Shown: piece by piece, positions 8,222 through 15,733 of the stretch
Layout of the letters: the number at the start of each line of letters is the position of its first letter
Numbering within the stretch: the stretch's first letter is position 1
Assembly: GCF_002846335.1 (NCBI RefSeq)
Contig: NZ_PJMQ01000001.1
Location: 2,418,001 to 2,482,000 of the forward strand
DNA length: 64,000 nucleotides
Direction: 5' to 3'
Source of the DNA: Janthinobacterium sp. 61
GTDB lineage: Bacteria; Pseudomonadota; Gammaproteobacteria; Burkholderiales; Burkholderiaceae_D
Position numbers and translations under genes: made by a program
The notes under the pieces: generated by a model
Database searches by the model: none
What the model saw: the letters and a program-made list of their open reading frames with translations, nothing else
Told to the model about the DNA's origin: nothing

Positions 8222-11011
8222 ATGCGCGGCGCGAAGGTGCAGCCGGCCTGGCTGGTCGGCATCGACCTGGGCACCACCAACACGGTGGTGGCCTATGCCA
8301 ATGCGGCCGATGCCCAGGCGGGCATACAGCTGTTCGCCATTGAGCAGCTGCTCGCTCCCGGCGAAGTGGGCGCACGCCCCCTGCTGCCATCGCTGCGCTA
8401 CCACCCTGCCCCTGGCGAGCTGGCGGCCGGCGATTTGCAGCTGCCGTGGCCACAGGACGATGTCACCAGGGCGGAACATCCGGTACTGGGCGCCCTGGCG
8501 CGACAGCTCGGCGCGCAAGTACCGGGCCGGCTCGTTTCCAGCGCGAAGAGCTGGCTGTCACATGCGAACGTGGACCGCCAGGCGCCCATCCTGCCGTGGG
8601 GCGCCGATGCCGACGTGGCCAAGGTATCCCCCGTGGCGGCCAGCGCCAGCTACCTCGCGTATGTGCGCGCCGCGTGGAATCACCGCTTTCCGGATTCTCC
8701 CCTTGAAAACCAGGAACTGGTGCTGACCATCCCCGCTTCCTTCGACGAGGGTGCGCGCGCACTCACGCTGGAAGCTGCCCGCCTGGCGGGCTTGCCCACG
8801 CTACGACTGGTGGAAGAACCGCAGGCCGCCTTTTATGACTACCTGCACCGTCGGCGCGACACGCTGCACCTTGACCTGGCGCAAACGCGGCGTATCCTGG
8901 TCTGCGACGTGGGCGGTGGCACAACCGATTTCAGCCTGATCGACGTCGCCTTCGATGAGGATGGCGAACCGCAGCTCACGCGCAGCAGTGTGGGCAATCA
9001 TTTGATACTCGGCGGCGACAATATGGACCTGGCGCTGGCCCACCTGATGGAAACGCGCATGGCGGCAAGCGTCGAAGGCGGCATGAAGCTCTCCGCCGCA
9101 CGCCTGTCGCAGCTGATGGAACGCTGCCGCGCCGCCAAGGAACTGCTGCTATCGAGCGACGCACCGGACAAGGCCACCGTCACCCTGCTGGGCGCCGGCT
9201 CTCGCCTGATCGGTGGCAGCCGTTCCGCCGATATCACGCGCGAAGAAGTGGCGGCCCTGGTGGTCGACGGCTTCTTCCCAAAGGTGGAACTGAGCGAGAC
9301 GGCGAAAAAAGGCCGCGCCGGCATCGTCGAATTCGGCCTGCCCTACGCGCAGGACGCGGCCATCACGCGCCATCTGGCCAGTTTCCTGCAGCAGCATCAA
9401 GGCGAACTTCCCGACACCTTGCTGCTGAACGGCGGCGTGTTCCGCGCCGACGCGCTGGCGCGCCGCCTGGCCGAGACGCTCGCGCACTGGCGCGGCGCGG
9501 CCCTGCCCCTGACTATCCTGCACAACGACAATCCCGACGTGGCCGTGGCGCGCGGCGCCGTCGCCTACGCGCTGGCGCGCCGGGGACAGGCCCCGCGCAT
9601 CGGCGGCGGCTCCCCGCGCAGCTATTTCCTCGTGCTGGGCGAGGCGGGCAAGGACAACCGCGCCGTCTGCATCCTGCCCCGTGGCAGCGCCAGCGGCGAG
9701 GAAATCGGCCTGACGGAGCGCCTGTTCGCCCTGCGCCTGGGCCGCCCCGTGCGCTTCCACCTGGCATCCTCGATTGCGGAAACGGGCACGCCGCCGCAAC
9801 TGGGCGACATCGTCGACCTGGACGCCGGCGAGTATCTGCGCCTGCCGCCGCTGGCCAGCGTGCTGCACGATAAAGAGGATGCCAGTGACAAGCGCGAAAT
9901 CACCGTGCAGCTGGTCACCGTCATGACAGAAGTGGGCACCCTGGAAGTGCATTGCGTGGCCGAAGCCGATGCCGGCCAGCGCTGGCTGCTGGAATTCCAG
10001 TTGCGCGCTGGTGAGGAAGAGCAAGGCGATAGCGAGCCTCAAGCCGTCTCGCCGCGCATCAAGGAAGCCATCGAGAAGATCGAGCGCATCTTCGGCGGCA
10101 AGGCGCAAAAGGTCGAGACCAAGGAAGTGCGCCAGTTGCGCCAGCACCTGGAACGTGGGCTAGGCGGGCGCGAGAGCTGGGATACGCCGCTGCTGCGCCA
10201 GCTGTTCGACGCCCTCATGCTGCGCACCCGTGGCCGGCGCCGCTCCGCCGAACATGAAAAAGTCTGGCTGAACCTGGCCGGCTACTGTTTGCGCCCCGGC
10301 TATGGCGACGCGCTCGACCCATGGCGCATCGAGCAGCTGTGGGCCCTGTTCGACACGGGCATCCAGCATCACAAGGATAACCAGGTGTGCGCCGAATGGT
10401 GGACCCTGTGGCGCCGTGTGGCTGGCGGCTTGAGCACGCAGCAGCAATTGCGCCTGCTCGACGACTTCGCCTTCAACCTGCAAGCCGATGCGGCCCAGCG
10501 CGGCAGCCGCCCCCTTACCCTGGTCAACGGCAGCGATGACGACATGCTGCGCCTGGGCGCTTCGCTGGAGCGCATCCCCGGCGCCTACAAGGCGGAAGTG
10601 GGCGCCTGGCTGATCAAGCGGCTGGAGAAAGCCAGCAAGAAGGGAGAAGCGGCCGATACGAATACCCTGTGGGCGCTGGCCAGGGTCGGCGCGCGCCAAC
10701 CCTTCCACGGCAGCGCGCACGAAGTGGTCGACAGCGCCACCGTGGCCGGGTGGTTGCAGGTGCTGCTGGCGCTGGACTGGAAAAAAGTTGAACCGGCTGC
10801 CTTCGCCGCAGCCCACCTGGCGCGGATGACGGGCGACCGCTCGCGCGACATCGGCGACGAGCTACGGGCGACCATCCTGACCCGCCTGAAAGCCGTGGGC
10901 GCCCCGCCCCTGTGGCAAGCCATGGTCAGCGAAGTGACACAGCTGGACGAAACAGCTACCCGGCGCATGCTGGGCGAGGCACTGCCACCGGGGTTGAAGC
11001 TGATCGGCTGA
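8222..11011 (+). CDS. Hsp70-family ATPase, long form with C-terminal helical extension
   Basis: Starts 2 bp after the preceding Hsp70 and is clearly paralogous to it in the ATPase domain (VGIDLGTTNTVVAYAN at about residue 13, VCDVGGGTTDFSLI at about 227, LLNGGVF near 400). At 929 residues it is much longer: after the beta domain, residues from about 610 on are a charged helical region (RIKEAIEKIERIFGG, WWTLWRRVAGGLSTQQQLRLLDDF) matching what I know as a DUF3731-type tail. Two unequal Hsp70s translated from one message suggest a heteromeric chaperone pair with the DUF2760 protein; clients unknown. It ends 30 bp from the convergent CHASE2 gene. Confidence 0.87.
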   Translation: MRGAKVQPAWLVGIDLGTTNTVVAYANAADAQAGIQLFAIEQLLAPGEVGARPLLPSLRYHPAPGELAAGDLQLPWPQDDVTRAEHPVLGALARQLGAQVPGRLVSSAKSWLSHANVDRQAPILPWGADADVAKVSPVAASASYLAYVRAAWNHRFPDSPLENQELVLTIPASFDEGARALTLEAARLAGLPTLRLVEEPQAAFYDYLHRRRDTLHLDLAQTRRILVCDVGGGTTDFSLIDVAFDEDGEPQLTRSSVGNHLILGGDNMDLALAHLMETRMAASVEGGMKLSAARLSQLMERCRAAKELLLSSDAPDKATVTLLGAGSRLIGGSRSADITREEVAALVVDGFFPKVELSETAKKGRAGIVEFGLPYAQDAAITRHLASFLQQHQGELPDTLLLNGGVFRADALARRLAETLAHWRGAALPLTILHNDNPDVAVARGAVAYALARRGQAPRIGGGSPRSYFLVLGEAGKDNRAVCILPRGSASGEEIGLTERLFALRLGRPVRFHLASSIAETGTPPQLGDIVDLDAGEYLRLPPLASVLHDKEDASDKREITVQLVTVMTEVGTLEVHCVAEADAGQRWLLEFQLRAGEEEQGDSEPQAVSPRIKEAIEKIERIFGGKAQKVETKEVRQLRQHLERGLGGRESWDTPLLRQLFDALMLRTRGRRRSAEHEKVWLNLAGYCLRPGYGDALDPWRIEQLWALFDTGIQHHKDNQVCAEWWTLWRRVAGGLSTQQQLRLLDDFAFNLQADAAQRGSRPLTLVNGSDDDMLRLGASLERIPGAYKAEVGAWLIKRLEKASKKGEAADTNTLWALARVGARQPFHGSAHEVVDSATVAGWLQVLLALDWKKVEPAAFAAAHLARMTGDRSRDIGDELRATILTRLKAVGAPPLWQAMVSEVTQLDETATRRMLGEALPPGLKLIG

Positions 11012-11041
11012 TCGGATTCCTGTGCAGCCTGTCCTCCAGCC

Positions 11042-12583
11042 CTACGCCAGCGCCACCACCAACAGCACTACCGCCAGCGGCGCCTGCACCAGCACGATGC
11101 CTGGATGCGTGCGGCGCAGCTGGGCCCACACGGACAGGCCCGGCACTTCTTCGTGCGGATGGTGGGCTTCATCGCGCAGCGACATCGCATGCAGGAACAT
11201 GCCGGCGATCAGGGGGCCTGGATTGACCCACCAGCCCTGCTCGAGCAAGCCGCGCGACAGGTAGATGGCCAGCGCGCCAATGGCAAACGGCGAAGCCCAC
11301 ACCAGCACCAGCATCAAGCGGATGCCATAGAATTCCGCCAGGGTACCCATGCGGTGCAGGCGGCTGAAATCGTGGTCTTCCATGCGCTTGTCGATGGCCA
11401 GCTCGGCCCGGCCGTACAGGGTCCACAAGCCGCCGAACAGGCAGCCCAGCAGCACCCCGATGACGATATCAGCCGCGAACACAGCATATTTGTTGACGTC
11501 GGCCGTGCCGATGCCGAGCGAGGTGTGGGCGGCCGCATGCAGGTGCAGGCTGGCCTGCTCGCCTTCTGCCGTCGTATAGCGGTCGCGTACGTCATACGTG
11601 CTGCCGATATACACGACGTTCTTGCGCAGTGCCCCGGCATCCACGCCAGCCTGGCCCTCGATCAGTTTGACGCGCGCGCGCGTGGGGTTCAGGAATGCCG
11701 GCGCCACGGCGGCCGGGTGAAACGGCGCGGTGACGGCATTCTGTTCGGCCGCCGCCTTGGCGTCGCCGCGGATGACGGGTTCGAACGCCCAGCGCGCCAA
11801 TTCCTTTTCACTGCCCGTGCGCCGGGCCAGCTGGCACACGCGGCAGGCCAGCGCCACCACTTCCTTTTGCTCGGACAAGACGGCCGGCATGGGCTGCTTC
11901 TGCTCCTGCTCGTCGGCCCCATGCGCCAGCTCGAAGGCCACGGCCGCCAGCACGGGACTTTTCAGCTCGATGCGCGTGACGGCGCCCATGCGTTCGCGGA
12001 TTTGCGGGCTGGCGAAATGGATGCCGGCCGCGCAGCGCGCGCGTATCCACGGCAGGTTCGCGTTCCGGTCCGATTGCTCGGGCAGGATCAGCACCACTTG
12101 CCGGCCATCGGCGGCCAGCTGGTCGAGCAGGCGGTCCAGAGGGCGCTCGCCCGCCTTGTGCTGCTCATACACGGCCGGCGCCAGGTCCAGGTCGATGGCC
12201 AGCACCTTGCTGCCGCGCGCGGCGGCGCTGGCGATCACTTGCTCCAGGCGCGTGCGTTCCAGAGGTTCGCGCTCGTCGAAGACTTGTTCGAACGCAGGCT
12301 GGTCGATTTCGATGATGCCGGGCCGATAAGCTGCGCCCGGATCCTTGCCCCGGTTCAACAGCTGGCCCTGTGCCGCACTGGCGCGCAGCATGGCGGCATC
12401 GAGCCATTCGAGCACGTGAAAACCTTCCAGCGCCAGCATCAGCGCGGCGATCAGGCTGGCGCCGATTACGTGGTGCAGCAGGTGCGTGCCCGTCAGTTTA
12501 AAGGCCGAGCCCAGTTGGGCAACCGGCCACAGCAGGCGCCGCCAGAGCGGCGGGCGTGGTTGGTCTGGCTGGCTGGTTTCCAC
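11042..12583 (-). CDS. CHASE2-domain membrane protein without an output domain
   Basis: A 513-residue inner-membrane protein. One N-terminal membrane segment (HHVIGASLIAALMLALEGF, about 37-56), a long periplasmic CHASE2-type sensory domain (PGIIEIDQPAFEQVF, AIDLDLAP, KNVVYIGSTYDVRDRYTT), then membrane segments near residues 370-390, 425-450 and at the extreme C-terminus. CHASE2 normally feeds a cyclase, kinase or phosphatase domain; here the protein ends after the last helix, so any partner must be separate. The gene faces the Hsp70 pair tail to tail. A perfect 20-bp dyad (12607-12626) lies 24 bp before the ATG and may be its operator. Confidence 0.8.
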   Translation of the reverse strand: METSQPDQPRPPLWRRLLWPVAQLGSAFKLTGTHLLHHVIGASLIAALMLALEGFHVLEWLDAAMLRASAAQGQLLNRGKDPGAAYRPGIIEIDQPAFEQVFDEREPLERTRLEQVIASAAARGSKVLAIDLDLAPAVYEQHKAGERPLDRLLDQLAADGRQVVLILPEQSDRNANLPWIRARCAAGIHFASPQIRERMGAVTRIELKSPVLAAVAFELAHGADEQEQKQPMPAVLSEQKEVVALACRVCQLARRTGSEKELARWAFEPVIRGDAKAAAEQNAVTAPFHPAAVAPAFLNPTRARVKLIEGQAGVDAGALRKNVVYIGSTYDVRDRYTTAEGEQASLHLHAAAHTSLGIGTADVNKYAVFAADIVIGVLLGCLFGGLWTLYGRAELAIDKRMEDHDFSRLHRMGTLAEFYGIRLMLVLVWASPFAIGALAIYLSRGLLEQGWWVNPGPLIAGMFLHAMSLRDEAHHPHEEVPGLSVWAQLRRTHPGIVLVQAPLAVVLLVVALA

Positions 12584-12606
12584 AGTGCGTTCCCCTTGCG
12601 TGCGGC

Positions 12607-12626
12607 GCTTGAGTTAACACTCAAGC
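12607..12626. promoter_or_regulatory. Dyad before the CHASE2 gene (possible operator)
   Basis: GCTTGAGT-TAAC-ACTCAAGC: perfect 8-bp arms with a 4-base centre, 24 bp upstream of the CHASE2 start and 79 bp past the end of the serine hydrolase gene. No T-run, so an operator is more likely than a terminator. The binding protein is unknown. Confidence 0.55.
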
Positions 12627-12704
12627 AATATTCAATGACAAAGGGATAGTGTATTGCAGTTATGCCCCATCCGCAGCACGTCTGGCGTGGCCCCGACTGG
12701 CTGC

Positions 12705-14042
12705 CTACTTCGGCTTGGCCAGCAGCAGCTTGCCCAGCGCTTCGAAGGCCGGCGTGGTGGTCGGATCGTTGGCCGCATTGGCCGCCGTCGGCGTGGAGGC
12801 GAAGCGCACGATCACCATTTCCGCCTTCGGATCGACATAGATGCGCTGACCGTACACGCCGCGCGCCATATAGGCGCCATGGTCGTTATGCGTGACCCAC
12901 CACATGTCGCGGTAACTCCAGCCCTTGAGCAAATCGTAGCCGCCCTTGGCGAACAGCTGCTTGTCGCCGCCGCGGCGGATATCGTCGACAGCCGCCTTCG
13001 GCAATATCTGCTGGCCGTTGTAGCGGCCATCGTTGCGCAGCATCTCACCGAAGCGGGCCAGGTCGCGCAAGCCCGCATTCAGGCCGCCGCCGGCAAACGG
13101 CGTGCCGGTCGAATCAACCGTCATGTAGGCATCCTGCTCGGCGCCCAGCTTTTGCCAGATATGCTCGGACAGATACTCGTTGACGTTCTGCCCCGTGACC
13201 CTGGCGACGATCCAACCCAGCACGTCGGAGTTGACCGTGCGGTAGCCGAACGCCTCGCCATGCCGGCCCTCGTGCTGCACCGTTTGCAGATATTCGAAAT
13301 AGCTGCGCGGCCCAGTGTAATCCTTGGGCTTGGGCAGCGGGCTGCCGGCTGCCGCGTGCTGCCACACTTCCGCTTTCGGGTCGGCGTAATCTTCGCTGAA
13401 TTTCAGGCCCGTGGTCATGTCGAGCACCTGGCGCACGGTGGCGTCGCCGAATGCAGATTTGGCCAGTTCCGGCACATACTCGGCCACTTTCCTGTCAGGA
13501 TCGAGCTTGCCTTCGGCCACCAGCGCCGCGCCGATGGTGCCCATGACGGACTTCGTTACCGACATGGCGCCATGCTGGCCACTTTCCTTCAGCACGCCAA
13601 GGTAACGCTCATACACGATGCGGCCCCGGTGCAGCACCACGATGCCGTCCGTGTAGTTGGCGCCCAGCGACTGCTCCCAGGTCATGGTTTCCTTCGCGCC
13701 CAGGGGCGTGAAGCGCAGGCTGTCGATATCGCTGCGCAGCGCGCGCGGCAAAGGCACGGGCGCTTTCAGGCCGCGCGCAACTTCCACCGTCGGCATCAAC
13801 TGGCGGAAGTGCGACACGCTCCAGCGCAGCTGCGGGAAACTGAAGTAGCTGCCATCGTCGAAGCGGATGATTTTATCGGCCGGTGGCGGCGCGCCTACCA
13901 TCCATTTCAATGCAGCCGGATCGCTGGCGGCGGCCGACATCGGCGTCCCCGCCACCTTGGCCGTCTCGGCCGCATGGGCACCGGCAGCCAGCGCGAGGCA
14001 GGCGGCCAAGGCCAGGCATGTCATCTTGGGCAGTACGTTCAT
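12705..14042 (-). CDS. Serine hydrolase, beta-lactamase/esterase (class C) family
   Basis: Exported serine hydrolase of 445 residues with a signal peptide (LPKMTCLALAACLALAAGAHAAE). The active-site S-x-x-K is SVTK at 161-164, followed by a YRTVNSD motif near 267-273 equivalent to the family's Tyr/Asn element, and HNDHGAYMARG near the C-terminus where penicillin-recognising enzymes have K/H-T-G. These features fit 6-aminohexanoate-dimer hydrolase and EstB-like esterases rather than a true AmpC. Start supported by an AAGGAG ribosome site 8 bases upstream of the ATG ending at 14042. Substrate unknown; probably monocistronic. Confidence 0.85.
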   Translation of the reverse strand: MNVLPKMTCLALAACLALAAGAHAAETAKVAGTPMSAAASDPAALKWMVGAPPPADKIIRFDDGSYFSFPQLRWSVSHFRQLMPTVEVARGLKAPVPLPRALRSDIDSLRFTPLGAKETMTWEQSLGANYTDGIVVLHRGRIVYERYLGVLKESGQHGAMSVTKSVMGTIGAALVAEGKLDPDRKVAEYVPELAKSAFGDATVRQVLDMTTGLKFSEDYADPKAEVWQHAAAGSPLPKPKDYTGPRSYFEYLQTVQHEGRHGEAFGYRTVNSDVLGWIVARVTGQNVNEYLSEHIWQKLGAEQDAYMTVDSTGTPFAGGGLNAGLRDLARFGEMLRNDGRYNGQQILPKAAVDDIRRGGDKQLFAKGGYDLLKGWSYRDMWWVTHNDHGAYMARGVYGQRIYVDPKAEMVIVRFASTPTAANAANDPTTTPAFEALGKLLLAKPK

Positions 14043-14437
14043 GCGATGTTCTCCTTGATAGTCAGGCAGATATTCAGGTTCACCACGCGCACCTTCTTGA
14101 CGAAGATAGGGTTCGCCAGCAGCGGGCGCAGCACGCCAGCGATCACCACGGGCGCGCCAGCAGGGCCAGGACGAGTGAACGGCGCACCGGGAACATCGCT
14201 TGCATTGCCATAGATATGCCTTGCGCCAGATGACTGTCCATTTGACCGAATGTTATCAGAGATGCTCTTTTTTATTGTTGAGAAGCATCCTATTGTGCGG
14301 ACCACGCGCTGAGACTAAGGTCTCAGGTGCGCGCCATGCTGCAGCGCAGGATGCGCCGCCCGGCGCTTCGTGCTAAAAACGGAGGCGACAAGCGAAATAC
14401 CATAAAAACACCAGATACCGAGACACTGGAGAGCTCC
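14043..14437. other. Divergent intergenic region, about 395 bp
   Basis: Lies between the divergent serine hydrolase and the GAF/Fis regulator. It holds the hydrolase ribosome site (about 14051-14056), an AT-richer promoter-like stretch (14230-14300), the dyad at 14309-14326 and a 30-bp segment (about 14332-14361) that is repeated behind the second dyad near 15626. An 88-codon minus-strand frame ending on the hydrolase ATG was seen but is not convincing. Confidence 0.6.
14309..14326. promoter_or_regulatory. Operator-like dyad, copy 1, before the GAF/Fis regulator gene
   Basis: CTGAGAC-TAAG-GTCTCAG, perfect 7-bp arms. The same arms occur at 15604-15621 before the monooxygenase gene, and the following 30 bp (CGCCATGCTGCA ... 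ATGCG) are also shared. Probable binding site of the regulator encoded between the two copies. Confidence 0.75.
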
Positions 14438-15580
14438 ATGCCCTACGTCCGCCAGACCAGCCATATCGACCGCGTGCGCGACCTGATCGCCGGCAGGATC
14501 GTCAATCCGGGGGCCGATACGGCCAGGCTGGCCTCGTCCTACCGGCGCTCGCTGGACGACTACCGGCTCGATCCCGCCTCCACTACCGGGCCGCGCATTC
14601 TGACAGGCGCCGAACTGCGCACCATCCAGCAATCCGAGGAAGGCTTCTTGCGCTCCACGGGCCAGTGCCTGCCGCGCCTGCACGCCATGGTGCGCGAAGC
14701 GGGCTACTGCGTCATCCTCGCCAATGCGCACGGCGTGACCATCGATTACGTGGTCGACACGGCCCAGCGCAAGGATTTCAAGAAGGCGGGCCTGTACCCG
14801 GGTTCGTGCTGGTCGGAAGAAGAGGAAGGCACCTGTGGCATCGCCTCCGTGCTGCTCGACCACGAAGCCATCACCGTCCACAAGACCGACCATTTCCGCG
14901 CCGCGTTCACGGGCCTCACGTGCAGCGCCGCACCCATTTTTTCGCCGCACGGCGACCTGATCGGCGTGCTCGATGCCTCGGCACTGAACTCGCCCGACGC
15001 GCGCGACAGCCAGCGCCTGGTCAAACAGCTGGTGCGCCAGGGCGCGACCTTGATCGAGGACGGCTTTTTTCTCAAGTCCTACAGCCATTGCTGCATCCTG
15101 CTGGCGCACCGCAACCGCCACTTCGTGGAAGTGCAGCCGGAAATGCTGCTCGCCATCGACGAACATGGCAACGTCATCGCCGCCAACCGCTGCGCGCGCG
15201 ACGTCATCGCAGGCCTCGATAGCCTGCCGCGGCCCGTCGCCGAGGTGCTGGAAGTACGCGCCGAACGGCTGTTCGATGCGCGCGCGGGGCACAATCTGCT
15301 GTCCCTGCGCCTGGCGGGCGGCAGCACCTGGCTGCACGCCCGCGTGCGCGCGCCGCTGCGCCAGGCCAGCGCGCGCCCGCGCGCCGCACGCGAGCTGCCT
15401 GTCGCGGACGGCGTGCCGGAATACACGCCGCCGGAGCTGGCCGAGCGCACGCGCATCGTCAACGCCATGAACGCCGCCAAATGGCGCCCGCTGCAGGCGG
15501 CGGCCATGCTGGGCGTCTCGCGCGCCACCCTGTACCGGCGCCTCAAGCAGCTGCACATCGTGCCGCCGCACCGGCAATGA
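14438..15580 (+). CDS. GAF-domain, Fis-type HTH transcription regulator (AcoR-like, without AAA+ domain)
   Basis: A 380-residue regulator. The ATG at 14438 follows a GGAGAG ribosome site; the longer frame from 14327 begins inside the operator and is rejected. An N-terminal AcoR-like segment (HIDRVRDLIAGR, ASSYRRSLDDYRLDP) leads into a GAF sensor domain (residues about 75-195; SCWSEEEEGTCGIASVLLDHEAITVHKTDHF), a PAS-like region (EMLLAIDEHGNVIAANRCARDVI) and a C-terminal Fis-type helix-turn-helix (PLQAAAMLGVSRATLYRRLKQL). The sigma-54-contacting AAA+ module with GAFTGA is absent, so it must act at sigma-70-type promoters or as a repressor. Identical dyads before this gene and the next suggest it controls itself and the monooxygenase. 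Confidence 0.85.
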   Translation: MPYVRQTSHIDRVRDLIAGRIVNPGADTARLASSYRRSLDDYRLDPASTTGPRILTGAELRTIQQSEEGFLRSTGQCLPRLHAMVREAGYCVILANAHGVTIDYVVDTAQRKDFKKAGLYPGSCWSEEEEGTCGIASVLLDHEAITVHKTDHFRAAFTGLTCSAAPIFSPHGDLIGVLDASALNSPDARDSQRLVKQLVRQGATLIEDGFFLKSYSHCCILLAHRNRHFVEVQPEMLLAIDEHGNVIAANRCARDVIAGLDSLPRPVAEVLEVRAERLFDARAGHNLLSLRLAGGSTWLHARVRAPLRQASARPRAARELPVADGVPEYTPPELAERTRIVNAMNAAKWRPLQAAAMLGVSRATLYRRLKQLHIVPPHRQ

Positions 15581-15603
15581 AGCGCAATGAAGCGATCAAC
15601 GCA

Positions 15604-15621
15604 CTGAGACTTCCGTCTCAG
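15604..15621. promoter_or_regulatory. Operator-like dyad, copy 2, before the flavin monooxygenase gene
   Basis: CTGAGAC-TTCC-GTCTCAG, the same 7-bp arms and 4-base spacing as 14309-14326, 113 bp before the monooxygenase start and 24 bp past the regulator stop. Confidence 0.75.
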
Positions 15622-15733
15622 TAGCCGCCATGCTGCAATGCGAGATGCGGCGCCAGAACGCCAGTGTTACAACATCGTCAGCGGCAACACAGCCGCATCC
15701 CATCATAAAGTCAGCAGACTTGGAGGAGACACG

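Noticed and set aside
6930..8453. 507-codon frame antisense to the first Hsp70
   Set aside because: Shadow frame; composition Arg/Ala/His-rich, no recognisable motif.
12654..14213. 519-codon frame antisense to the serine hydrolase
   Set aside because: No domains and it exactly mirrors a gene with signal peptide and catalytic motifs.
14039..14305. 88-codon minus-strand frame whose TGA overlaps the serine hydrolase ATG
   Set aside because: Overlap geometry is suggestive, but no family is recognised, its own start lacks a ribosome site, and the hydrolase has a strong site of its own. Could be a decayed gene remnant.
14332..14400. Sigma-54 promoter before the GAF/Fis regulator
   Set aside because: No GG-N10-GC pair at proper spacing; and the regulator lacks the AAA+ domain needed for sigma-54 activation.
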